Counted from the first letter of the stretch, positions 1-7,154 are shown. The stretch is DNA of 7,305 nucleotides from an uncultured Prevotellaceae bacterium (GCA_902803455.1 CADCQC010000253.1:1-7305); one strand, 5' to 3'. Program-made: numbers and translations. The notes: generated from the letters alone by a model not told the origin.

Positions 1-158
1 ATGTCAGTGGTGTTGAAGTTCCATACAACGCTTGCAGGCTCATCAACATACGTTTTCCCGTTATCCGTAGGCACGGGACTTTGAATGGTAGCAGAAATCT
101 GCTGGGCTACTCCCAACCAAAGGAGGAGCAACCAAATGAAAGATCGATTTTGTCGCAT
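1..158 (-). CDS. Secreted protein, N-terminal fragment (cut by window edge)
   Basis: Reading the minus strand from the ATG at 158 gives 52 open codons that run off the window at base 1. The protein starts with basic residues (MRQNRS), then a Trp/Leu-rich hydrophobic core at about residues 7-18, then a polar region ending in Ile-Ser-Ala at 21-23. This is a convincing Sec signal peptide with probable cleavage after Ala23. The mature start is polar and contains the short motif VVWNFN at 44-49. No lipobox cysteine is present, so the product is probably periplasmic, outer-membrane or secreted rather than a lipoprotein. Because the neighbourhood encodes a type IX secretion component, a T9SS cargo is possible, but the C-terminal signal that would show this lies outside the window. 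No family can be assigned from so little sequence. The gene lies 139 nt downstream of the Memo-AMMECR1 gene on the same strand and may have its own promoter. Confidence 0.8.
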   Translation of the reverse strand, partial: MRQNRSFIWLLLLWLGVAQQISATIQSPVPTDNGKTYVDEPASVVWNFNTTD

Positions 159-190
159 AGTAGATAGTAATCAGAATGTATTAAGTAATT

Positions 191-274
191 GGTTTGAATA
201 AACTGAATTGAACTATATTTACATTAAATGAATCGAATTTGTTTTTTGAATGAACTGAACCGCTTTTTTGAATG
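191..274. repeat. AT-rich spacer with iterated TGAAT/TGAAC pentamers
   Basis: The spacer between the Memo-AMMECR1 stop and the secreted-protein start holds at least eight TGAAT or TGAAC pentamers, at 195, 204, 209, 229, 247, 251, 256 and 269, plus a variant CGAAT at 234. Several are back to back with 5-nt spacing. Within it an 11-bp direct repeat, TTTTTTGAATG, occurs at 242-252 and 264-274. On the minus strand, which is the direction of both flanking genes, the units read RTTCA. The region would be the 3' untranslated end of the upstream gene and the leader or promoter of the downstream one. I found no clear hairpin terminator and no exact TAnnTTTG promoter element on the minus strand. It could simply be low-complexity AT-rich DNA. 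Confidence 0.4.
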
Positions 275-297
275 GTCAGCGATAGGGATGTCTCTTT

Positions 298-1821
298 TCA
301 GAAGACGATAGCCTCATAGACATACAGTTCGGCATCGCGCCATCCGTTCCACCCCAGATGTGCTTTATCTTGCGAGCAATGCCCCACAAACTCCTCCTTC
401 GTCCAGTTGACCTCATCCGCCACCTGCGGCAAGAACGTGCCGCTGCGGTCACCTTTTCGGATATAGAGTCCATGTCGGTGGAGTTGGAACTCATCGATGC
501 TATGGATACGGCGCATAGGTGTGAGTACAGATATTTCGACACGTATCTGCGGCAGTTCCTCCCTTCTCAGCGAAGGAAACCGCGGATCCTCGAATGCGGC
601 AGCCTGCGCCATCTCAGCCACCATCTCATACAACGGCAAGTCGTTTCCGAAATGTCCGACGCAACCTCTGAGTGCCCCGTTCTTCGTTAGCGTGACGAAG
701 GCGCCACACGGTTGTCTCAAAGAAGGTGTGATACCTTTTGGAGAGAAAGCCGTACTGTCGAAGGCCGATCTCAAACTGCCAAGCGCCACCTCCCTCAACG
801 CCTGTTTCTCTTCGTCGGTGAGCGAGAAGTCCTTCGCAGTCGCCATGTCATCAGCATTTCCTTCTGCACGTGAGGAGTCAGCCGCCTTGTTTTCTTTTCT
901 GTTGAAAGCAAAAGCATGGTATCCCACGACGCGATCGGGTGAGTGATGGTCGATATCCCCAGAGTTCTGATAAAGCAGGTGCCGCACTTCTACCCCTTTG
1001 TCGAGCATGAGCATGAGTGTGATGATGGCATACTCTCCACAAGCACTGGTCTCCAGATGACGTTTTCCGCTGCGCGCATTGGTCTCGAGGACAGCGATCA
1101 ACTGCTCCACGTCGCCACTCATGATGGCCTTTCGTGTGCGGCCATCCACCTCATAGGCATCAATATATGAAGGATAGTGTGAGAAATCGCTGCTGATGAC
1201 AAACAAGTTGTCGTCGTTGAAGTATGGCCTCAGCACCTCAGCCATCCGTTTAAGTTTGGAAAAGTCGTTGGTACTGATAATGATCGGCACGATGGGCGGC
1301 ACGTGCTCCATCCGTCGTTGCAGGAAAGGCAGTTGCACCTCCAGACAATGCTCTCTGTCGTGTGCCTCCTCGCGATAGCCGAACACCTCATCAGCAGCGA
1401 TGAGCCGTCTTCCTGTCGCCGTATCTACCCTGACCTTCCCCAGCGGTGTCTCGTAGAAGTCCACCTCCGTATTGACCGAAGCCCCATTCAGCCATTCATA
1501 ATGACTCGGTCCTATGAGAAATATCCGTTGATACTTTTTCTGCACAGGTATGGCCATGTAGGCAGTAGCCGCCACATTACCGGAGAAGACATACCCGGCA
1601 TGTGGCACGATGATCGCGGCGAGGTTTTGGAAGGTCTCCTCGCCTTGATGCTTCGCGAGAAGGCTGTCCACCTCTCGTCTCAAGACCGAAGGATCACTCT
1701 CATAAAAACGTCCTGCTTGTGTGGCAGGTCTCACGGCAGGAGTAGTCATTAGGCTGTCGGTAGTATCAGTAGCAGTCATGGTCGTCAGTATTAATAATAT
1801 GCACGTTAAAACTCCTCTCAT
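298..1821 (-). CDS. Memo-AMMECR1 fusion (AmmeMemoRadiSam system proteins B and A)
   Basis: This 507-residue protein joins two conserved domains. Residues about 30-305 are a Memo domain, related in fold to LigB-type extradiol dioxygenases. Its expected metal-site motifs are all visible: PHAGY (His74), GPSHY (His107), SSDFSH (Asp212, His215) and ACGEY (Cys261). A charged linker (about 306-332) leads to an AMMECR1 domain (about 333-507) with the hallmark LRGCVG at 384-389 (Cys387) and the conserved FEDPRFPSL at 410-418. In many genomes these two proteins are encoded beside a radical SAM enzyme and the set is called AmmeMemoRadiSam; its reaction is not established. No radical SAM gene is present here. 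The N-terminus (MRGVLTCILLILTTMTA) is hydrophobic after an early arginine and looks like a signal peptide, though a start at Met25 would remove it. Upstream lies a plausible minus-strand promoter. Domain calls are firm; export is inferred. Confidence 0.93.
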   Translation of the reverse strand: MRGVLTCILLILTTMTATDTTDSLMTTPAVRPATQAGRFYESDPSVLRREVDSLLAKHQGEETFQNLAAIIVPHAGYVFSGNVAATAYMAIPVQKKYQRIFLIGPSHYEWLNGASVNTEVDFYETPLGKVRVDTATGRRLIAADEVFGYREEAHDREHCLEVQLPFLQRRMEHVPPIVPIIISTNDFSKLKRMAEVLRPYFNDDNLFVISSDFSHYPSYIDAYEVDGRTRKAIMSGDVEQLIAVLETNARSGKRHLETSACGEYAIITLMLMLDKGVEVRHLLYQNSGDIDHHSPDRVVGYHAFAFNRKENKAADSSRAEGNADDMATAKDFSLTDEEKQALREVALGSLRSAFDSTAFSPKGITPSLRQPCGAFVTLTKNGALRGCVGHFGNDLPLYEMVAEMAQAAAFEDPRFPSLRREELPQIRVEISVLTPMRRIHSIDEFQLHRHGLYIRKGDRSGTFLPQVADEVNWTKEEFVGHCSQDKAHLGWNGWRDAELYVYEAIVF

Positions 1822-1866
1822 TGTATGGCATTTAGTCAGTCATAGGAAGAAAGCGCATTACTTCCA

Positions 1867-1890
1867 CGGCAAAAATAATCATTTTTGCGG
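1867..1890. repeat. Imperfect inverted repeat in the divergent promoter region
   Basis: The left arm CGGCAAAAA (1867-1875) and right arm TTTTTGCGG (1882-1890) pair at eight of nine positions across a 6-nt centre, TAATCA. The mismatch is at 1868/1889. The arms contain the two opposing -7-like promoter elements, so this may be an operator or just the by-product of two back-to-back promoters. It is not placed as a terminator, because both flanking genes start, rather than end, next to it. Confidence 0.5.
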
Positions 1891-1902
1891 TATTTTTCAC
1901 AA
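1870..1902 (-). promoter_or_regulatory. Putative Bacteroidetes-type promoter for the Memo-AMMECR1 gene
   Basis: On the minus strand, bases 1877 to 1870 read TATTTTTG, an exact match to the TAnnTTTG -7 consensus of Bacteroidetes sigma-ABfr promoters. A TTG at 1902-1900 lies 22 bp upstream and could serve as the -33 element, although the spacing is a little long. Transcription would start near 1863, giving a leader of roughly 40 nt before the ATG at 1821. AT-rich DNA produces such matches by chance, so this is a candidate only. Confidence 0.45.
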
Positions 1903-1931
1903 TATGGTGCAAGGAAGTTAGGAAAAAAGTC

Positions 1932-1939
1932 TAATTTTG
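1932..1939 (+). promoter_or_regulatory. Putative -7 element for the plus-strand operon
   Basis: TAATTTTG matches TAnnTTTG exactly and lies 37 nt before the ATG at 1976, giving a leader of about 30 nt. No convincing TTTG or TTG is seen about 20 bp further upstream, so the -33 half is missing or degenerate. A second, weaker plus-strand candidate is CATTTTTG at 1880-1887 (seven of eight positions). The element overlaps the in-frame TTG at 1937, which argues that translation starts at 1976. Confidence 0.45.
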
Positions 1940-1975
1940 CCAAAAAATAGGACCAACCAAACTTCTATAACAGTC

Positions 1976-2812
1976 ATGTCTCCCTCCATTACGCCATCAC
2001 ATGAAGTGATCATACTCGGTACCGGCAACGCCACGGTCACGAGCTGTTACAACACCTGTTTTATCCTCCGCAACCCCCAAGGTCACATGCTGCTCGTGGA
2101 TGCCGGAGGCGGAAACGGTATTCTCCGTCAGTTGCAAGATGCCGCCGTCCGATGGGAAGACATCCATGACCTCTATGTCACCCATGCCCATACCGATCAT
2201 ATATTGGGAGTGGTGTGGTTGTTGCGGATGGCACTCCAGTATCGTCAGCCCACCCCGTTCCGTGTATACAGTCACCGCAAGGTGCTCGACATATTGACCT
2301 ACCTTTGCCAGCAGTTACTTCCTGCGAAGCAATCATCCGGTCTTGGCAGTGCCGTGGAGTTTCATGAGGTAGTCGACGGCAGCACGTTCATCGTGGACGA
2401 CATGCATTTTGACTGTTTTGACATCCACTCCACGAAGGAACGCCAGTTTGGTTTTTCCGCCACGCTGTCAAGCGGTATCCGTCTTGTCTGTCTGGGAGAC
2501 GAGCCCTATAGCGAGGAGAATGAGCACTATGTGCGTGGTGCCGACTGGCTGATGAGCGAAGCCTTCTGTCTCTATGCCGACCGCGATCGATTCCAGCCCT
2601 ACAAGAAACACCACAGCACAGTGATCGATGCCGCCCGTCTGGCCGAAAGTCTCCAGGTGCCCCACCTTATACTCTATCATACAGAAGACAAGACCCTGGA
2701 CACACGCCGTGAGCGCTATACGGCCGAAGCCACCTCAGTCTATCACGGCCATGTGATCGTGCCCGACGATCTGGAGCGCATCCCCCTTGATGGCGCACAG
2801 TCTTCACAATAA
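1976..2812 (+). CDS. MBL-fold metallo-hydrolase (RNase Z/ElaC-like)
   Basis: This 278-residue cytoplasmic protein has the full metallo-beta-lactamase-fold zinc signature. An early LGTGN loop is at 14-18, LLVDAGGG at 39-46, and THAHTDH at 69-75 with His70, His72, Asp74 and His75 as metal ligands. Next come an isolated His151 followed by a FGF turn, GDE at 174-176 (Asp175 bridging), SEAFC at 194-198, HHST at 212-215 and a final ligand His235 in LYHTED. The order resembles the RNase Z/ElaC and arylsulfatase-like branch. The stretch between His151 and Asp175 is very short, leaving no room for the flexible arm that true tRNase Z uses to grip tRNA. A hydrolase or phosphodiesterase of unknown substrate is therefore the safer call. 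The ATG at 1976 is preferred to an in-frame TTG at 1937 that falls inside a promoter-like element. It starts the plus-strand gene run, 50 nt ahead of the PorE-like gene. Confidence 0.88.
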   Translation: MSPSITPSHEVIILGTGNATVTSCYNTCFILRNPQGHMLLVDAGGGNGILRQLQDAAVRWEDIHDLYVTHAHTDHILGVVWLLRMALQYRQPTPFRVYSHRKVLDILTYLCQQLLPAKQSSGLGSAVEFHEVVDGSTFIVDDMHFDCFDIHSTKERQFGFSATLSSGIRLVCLGDEPYSEENEHYVRGADWLMSEAFCLYADRDRFQPYKKHHSTVIDAARLAESLQVPHLILYHTEDKTLDTRRERYTAEATSVYHGHVIVPDDLERIPLDGAQSSQ

Positions 2813-2862
2813 ATGCGCCCCCTCACAATAAAAGTCAGAGACAATACGTTATAAGATATATC

Positions 2863-4923
2863 ATGCGAAACAAACGTATTCCTATGGCCATCCTCCTGCT
2901 GGTGCTGCTGGCATCCTGTGGTGTGGACAAGAACTTGAAGCGAGGTGAGAAGCACCTTGCCTTAGGCGAGTATTATGATGCCGCCTCCGAATTCAAGTCC
3001 GCCTATTCCAAGATACCCGCCAAGGAGCGCAGCCGCCGAGGTCAGGTAGCCAACAAGATGGCCCTCTGCTACGAAAAGATCAATTCCACCCAGAAAGCCA
3101 TCGCCGCTTACCGCAACGTGGTCAGATATAAGCAAGACAACGGCGAGACCCACCTGTCGTTTGCCCGTCAACTGATGAAGAACGGCAACTACAAGGAAGC
3201 CGCCGCAGAGTATCAGATCGCTTTAGACTCGATGCCCGACAACCCGCAAGCCCGCGAGGGTCTTCAGTCAGCCCTCTCAGCCCCCCGTCAGAAAGAAGCC
3301 GGTTCACGCTATACGGTGAAGAAGATGGACATCTTCAATTCCCGTCGCGCAGATTTCTCCCCAATGCTGTTGGGTGAGAATCACGACCAACTCTTCTTCA
3401 CCTCCACGCGCAATGAGGCAGATGGAGATGAATTGAGCGGCATTACCGGCACGAAAAACGGCGACATATTCTTCTCGCAGAAAGACGACAAGGGCAAATG
3501 GGGAAAGCCAGAGCGTGTGGAATCAGGCCTCAACAGCGAAAACGACGAAGGAGCCTGTTGCTTCAGTCCCGACCAGCGTGAGATGTATCTCACACTCTGC
3601 ACGACCGACCCCATGTATCCCCGATATGCCCAGATCGTGAAGTCCAACCGTTCCGATGCCGCATGGAGCAAGCCCTCTGAAGTGAAATTGACCAACGACA
3701 CGCTATCGAGTTTTGCCCATCCGGCCATCTCTCCCGACGGAGAGTGGCTATATTTCACCTCCGACATGCCAGGCGGTGAAGGCGGTCTTGACATCTGGCG
3801 CGTGCGTCTCACCTCCTCCGGCACGGGAGGTGTGGAGAACCTCGGTCCCACCATCAACACGGCCGGCGACGAGATGTTCCCCACGTTCCGTCCCAACGGC
3901 GATTTCTATTTTTCCTCCAACGGTCACGGAGGTCTCGGCGGTCTGGATATCTTCATCGCCATGGTCAACGATTTTGGCACCTGGGAGTTGGAACATCCAG
4001 GCTATCCGCTCAATTCTCAGGGCGATGACTTCGGTATGACCTTTGAAGGTCCCCATAACCGCGGTTTCTTCTGCTCCAACCGTGGAGACGGCCGTGGTTG
4101 GGATCATATCTACAGTTTTGAGAAGCCCGAGATCATCCAGACGGTGAAAGGATGGGTGTATGAGATGGACGGTTATGAACTGACCGCCGCCCAAGTGTAT
4201 ATGGTCGGCAACGACGGAACCAATGAGAAACTGAGCGTTCGCAGTGACGGTTCTTTTGAGCAGGTGCTCACCCCCGGTGTCGACTACGTCTTCCTGGCCG
4301 CCTGCCGCGGATTCCTCAACCACAAGGAAGAGCTCCATGTGGTGGAAACCGGCGAGTCGGAAGAGCATGTGCTCCAGTTCCCCCTGGCCTCCATCAGTGT
4401 GCCCGTGATGATCGACAATATCTTCTACGACTACGACAAAGCCACGCTTCGCCCCGAGTCGACCCAAGCCCTCGACGAACTGGTGACGCTTCTCAACGAG
4501 AATCCCAATGTGACCATTGAGTTGAGTGCCCACTGCGATTACCATGGCAGTCAGGCCTATAATGTCGGTCTGTCTCAGCGAAGAGCCGAGTCGGTGGTCA
4601 ACTACCTCATCTCCCACGGTATTGTGACCGACCGCCTGACCCCCAAGGGTTATGGCAAAGAAAAGCCAAAAGTCATCCGCAAGAAGTTGGCCGCCCAATA
4701 CGACTGGCTGAAAGAAGGCGACGTGCTGACGGAGGATTTCATCAAAGCCCTCGACAAAGACAAACAAGCCATCTGCGACCAGCTCAACCGCCGCACCGAG
4801 TTTATCGTGCTCCGCACCACCTACGGCATGACGGACAAAGAAGGCAACCTTACCACCCCGCCCAAACCCAAAGAGAAGGAAAAGCCTTCGTTGGAAGACG
4901 ACGGTTTCGACATTGAATTCTGA
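2863..4923 (+). CDS. porE: PorE-like OmpA-family lipoprotein of the type IX secretion system
   Basis: The 686-residue product begins with a lipoprotein signal ending in LASC, so Cys19 is the lipidated residue. Domains follow in the order known for Porphyromonas gingivalis PorE. There are TPR helices at about 24-135 (GEYYDAASEF and NYKEAAAEY repeats) and a PD40/WD40-like beta-propeller at about 155-420 (for example PDGEWLYFTS 291-300 and GGLGGLDIF 356-364). A carboxypeptidase regulatory-like fold lies at about 425-508, then an OmpA C-terminal peptidoglycan-binding domain at about 515-652. The OmpA domain keeps Asp559 and Arg574, matching the residues that bind diaminopimelate in characterised OmpA proteins. 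It also has an inserted helix-rich stretch (about 604-640) before LNRRTEF. In PorE-bearing organisms the protein links T9SS components to peptidoglycan on the periplasmic side of the outer membrane. The 9-nt gap to the next gene implies co-transcription. Other OmpA-TPR-propeller paralogues exist, so the symbol is probable rather than certain. Confidence 0.85.
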   Translation: MRNKRIPMAILLLVLLASCGVDKNLKRGEKHLALGEYYDAASEFKSAYSKIPAKERSRRGQVANKMALCYEKINSTQKAIAAYRNVVRYKQDNGETHLSFARQLMKNGNYKEAAAEYQIALDSMPDNPQAREGLQSALSAPRQKEAGSRYTVKKMDIFNSRRADFSPMLLGENHDQLFFTSTRNEADGDELSGITGTKNGDIFFSQKDDKGKWGKPERVESGLNSENDEGACCFSPDQREMYLTLCTTDPMYPRYAQIVKSNRSDAAWSKPSEVKLTNDTLSSFAHPAISPDGEWLYFTSDMPGGEGGLDIWRVRLTSSGTGGVENLGPTINTAGDEMFPTFRPNGDFYFSSNGHGGLGGLDIFIAMVNDFGTWELEHPGYPLNSQGDDFGMTFEGPHNRGFFCSNRGDGRGWDHIYSFEKPEIIQTVKGWVYEMDGYELTAAQVYMVGNDGTNEKLSVRSDGSFEQVLTPGVDYVFLAACRGFLNHKEELHVVETGESEEHVLQFPLASISVPVMIDNIFYDYDKATLRPESTQALDELVTLLNENPNVTIELSAHCDYHGSQAYNVGLSQRRAESVVNYLISHGIVTDRLTPKGYGKEKPKVIRKKLAAQYDWLKEGDVLTEDFIKALDKDKQAICDQLNRRTEFIVLRTTYGMTDKEGNLTTPPKPKEKEKPSLEDDGFDIEF

Positions 4924-4932
4924 TTTGTCGTT

Positions 4933-6363
4933 ATGCAGTTGCCTGAGGAATTCACCACCTATACCCGGCAGATGATGGGCGACAGCCTTTTCGCCCGCTA
5001 TGCCGCAGGTATGCTCCAGCCCCCTCCCGTGAGTATCCGCCTTCACCCCCAGAAGAGCAGGGGTCATGAGGTCGGCAGTTCTCTTGCCGGAGAAGATGTG
5101 CCCTGGTGCCATCTCGGCCATTACCTCAGCCATCGTCCCAACTTCACCTTCGACCCCCTATTGCATGCCGGTGCCTATTACGTGCAAGACGCCGCCTCGA
5201 TGTTCATCGACAAGGTGATCCGCCAACACGTCACCCAGCCCGTCGTGATGCTCGACCTTTGTGCAGCCCCCGGCGGGAAGACCACCGCCGCCCTCTCCGC
5301 ATTACCCGACGGCAGTATGCTCTTCGCTAATGAACCCATACCGTCACGAGCCCGGATACTGTTGGAGAACATTCAGAAATACGGCCATCAGGATGTCGTG
5401 GTCACCAACAATTACGCCCCCGACTACGTGAGGTCAGGCCTCCGTTTTGACGTGATACTCGCCGATGTGCCCTGCTCCGGTGAAGGTATGTTCCGCAAGG
5501 ATGAAGGAGCCATCACCGAATGGTCGGTGCACAATGTCGCCCATTGTCAGCAGCTGCAACGCCAGATAGTGGAAGACATTTGGAGTTGTCTGCGTCCAGG
5601 CGGTCTTCTGATCTACTCCACCTGTACTCTCAACACCCGCGAGAACGAGGAGAATGTGCAATGGATGATGACCACGCTGGGTGCGGAACCACTTGCTGTG
5701 GATACCGATGAGCAATGGCACATCACAGGCGACCTATACTGCAGGGAACCCTTGCCTGTCTACCGTTTCATCCCCGGCATCACCAAAGGAGAAGGTCTGT
5801 TTATGGCCGTTCTCCGCAAGTCACCGGAAGACGATGCCCCCGACCAGTCCTCTCAGAAGATGACGAAGAGACGAGAATCTGCGAGACGGCATGAGAAACC
5901 GACCGGTTCAATCCCGCCAGACATCATGTCATGGTTGGCAGAGCCAACCTCTTATACTTTTAAAAAACAAGGCGACACCATCATCGCCATACCCAGACGA
6001 TGGGAGCCCCTCTATGAACAAGCCCACCAGCTCCGTATCATGCATGCCGGCATCACGGTAGCCACAGATAAGGGTCGGCAATTCATCCCCCACCCCTCAC
6101 TTGCCCTCTCCCTCGGATTGCGTCGCGGCGTTTTTGATGAGGTAGCCCTCACCAAACCGGAAGCCATCACTTATCTGCGTCGTGAGCCCATCGCCGTCGG
6201 AAGCAATCATCCACGAGGCCATCTTCTGTTCACCTATCACGATATTCCATTGGGGTTCGCCAAGAATGTAGGTCAGCGAGCCAACAACCTGTATCCCCAG
6301 GAATGGAAGATCAAGAGTTCACACATCCCTGAAGAAGACGAAGAAATATTAATAAAGCTATGA
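4933..6363 (+). CDS. rRNA (cytosine-C5)-methyltransferase, RsmF/NOL1-NOP2-Sun family
   Basis: This 476-residue enzyme transfers a methyl group from S-adenosylmethionine to C5 of a cytosine in rRNA, probably in the small subunit as for Escherichia coli RsmF, which is of very similar length. The SAM-binding motif I is LDLCAAPGGKT at 107-117. Motif IV is DVPCSGEGMFRK at 178-189 with Cys181, the residue that releases the product. Motif VI is YSTCTLN at 228-234 with Cys231, the expected catalytic nucleophile. A short N-terminal RNA-binding region precedes the domain. A basic, low-complexity linker (about 300-325) connects it to a C-terminal PUA-like module ending in GFAKNVGQRANNLYPQEW (441-458). 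The gene starts 9 nt after the PorE-like stop and overlaps thyA by 4 nt. The exact target base cannot be read from the sequence, so no symbol is given. Confidence 0.93.
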   Translation: MQLPEEFTTYTRQMMGDSLFARYAAGMLQPPPVSIRLHPQKSRGHEVGSSLAGEDVPWCHLGHYLSHRPNFTFDPLLHAGAYYVQDAASMFIDKVIRQHVTQPVVMLDLCAAPGGKTTAALSALPDGSMLFANEPIPSRARILLENIQKYGHQDVVVTNNYAPDYVRSGLRFDVILADVPCSGEGMFRKDEGAITEWSVHNVAHCQQLQRQIVEDIWSCLRPGGLLIYSTCTLNTRENEENVQWMMTTLGAEPLAVDTDEQWHITGDLYCREPLPVYRFIPGITKGEGLFMAVLRKSPEDDAPDQSSQKMTKRRESARRHEKPTGSIPPDIMSWLAEPTSYTFKKQGDTIIAIPRRWEPLYEQAHQLRIMHAGITVATDKGRQFIPHPSLALSLGLRRGVFDEVALTKPEAITYLRREPIAVGSNHPRGHLLFTYHDIPLGFAKNVGQRANNLYPQEWKIKSSHIPEEDEEILIKL

Positions 6364-7154
6364 AACAATATTTAGACCTGCTTGACAGGATCATGCGAGA
6401 AGGTGTGGTGAAATCCGACCGCACAGGCACAGGCACCCGCAGCATTTTCGGCCATCAGATGCGTTTTCACCTGTCGGATGGCTTTCCCCTTCTCACCACC
6501 AAGAAACTCCATCTGAAATCCATCATCTACGAGCTTCTGTGGTTTCTCCGTGGCGACACCAATGTGAAGTGGCTCCAAAAGCACGGCGTGAGAATCTGGA
6601 ACGAATGGGCAGACGAGAACGGCGAATTGGGGCCTGTATATGGTCATCAATGGCGCTCCTGGCCCGACTACCAAGGTGGTACCATCGACCAGATCGCCAA
6701 GGTGGTGGACCAGATCAGGCACAACCCCGACTCCCGCCGCATGATCGTCAGTGCATGGAATGTGGCAGAGGTGGATGAAATGGCTCTGCCCCCCTGCCAC
6801 ACGATGTTCCAATTTTATGTCGCCGAAGGCCGTCTGAGTCTTCAACTCTACCAGCGCTCCGCCGACACCTTCCTGGGTGTCCCCTTCAACATCGCGTCGT
6901 ATGCCCTATCGCTGCAGATGATGGCCCAGGTGACAGGTTTGGAGGCCGGCGACTTCATCCACACCACGGGCGACACCCACATTTATCTGAACCACACCGA
7001 ACAAGTGAAGTTGCAACTGAGTCGAGAGCCCCGTCCGCTGCCAGTGATGAAGCTCAACCCCGACATTCATGAGTTGACAGATTTCACCTACGAAGACTTT
7101 GAGTTGACGGGTTATGATCCGTGGCCTCATATTGCAGGGAAAGTAGCAGTGTAA
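6360..7154 (+). CDS. thyA: Thymidylate synthase
   Basis: ThyA converts dUMP to dTMP with 5,10-methylenetetrahydrofolate as both carbon donor and reductant, yielding dihydrofolate; it acts as a cytoplasmic homodimer. The product is 264 residues, the same length as the Escherichia coli enzyme, and key residues fall at the same numbers. These are Arg21 (SDRTGTGT), Arg126-Arg127 from the partner subunit, the catalytic Cys146 in LPPCHTMFQ, Arg166-Ser167-Ala-Asp169 in QRSAD, Asn177 in FNIASY, and His207 with Tyr209 in DTHIYLNH. The start codon overlaps the methyltransferase stop as ATGA, which suggests translational coupling. A dihydrofolate reductase gene, a common neighbour of thyA in many bacteria, is not immediately downstream; an exported-protein gene follows instead. 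The protein appears intact. Confidence 0.98.
   Translation: MKQYLDLLDRIMREGVVKSDRTGTGTRSIFGHQMRFHLSDGFPLLTTKKLHLKSIIYELLWFLRGDTNVKWLQKHGVRIWNEWADENGELGPVYGHQWRSWPDYQGGTIDQIAKVVDQIRHNPDSRRMIVSAWNVAEVDEMALPPCHTMFQFYVAEGRLSLQLYQRSADTFLGVPFNIASYALSLQMMAQVTGLEAGDFIHTTGDTHIYLNHTEQVKLQLSREPRPLPVMKLNPDIHELTDFTYEDFELTGYDPWPHIAGKVAV

Noticed and set aside
358..1752. Several plus-strand open frames opposite the Memo-AMMECR1 gene
   Set aside because: They are short, mutually overlapping and antisense to a gene whose two domains and catalytic motifs are intact.
1832..1843. Minus-strand mini reading frame ATG-ACT-GAC-TAA just upstream of the Memo-AMMECR1 start
   Set aside because: Three sense codons with no start-site support; a chance occurrence in a short leader is likely.
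1845..1865. Possible hairpin (GGAAG arms with an 11-nt loop) in the Memo-AMMECR1 leader
   Set aside because: A 5-bp stem with a long loop is too weak to support as an attenuator or riboswitch, and no U-run follows.
2804..2832. 10-bp direct repeat TCACAATAAA across the stop of the MBL hydrolase gene
   Set aside because: Only two copies 19 bp apart, with no inverted structure and no link to an att site or promoter; too little to interpret.
3748..5133. Long minus-strand open frame (461 codons) opposite the PorE-like gene and the methyltransferase start
   Set aside because: It is antisense to two well-supported genes, spans their junction, is rich in His, Gly and Val as expected from a mirrored reading of GC-rich codons, and shows no recognisable domain.
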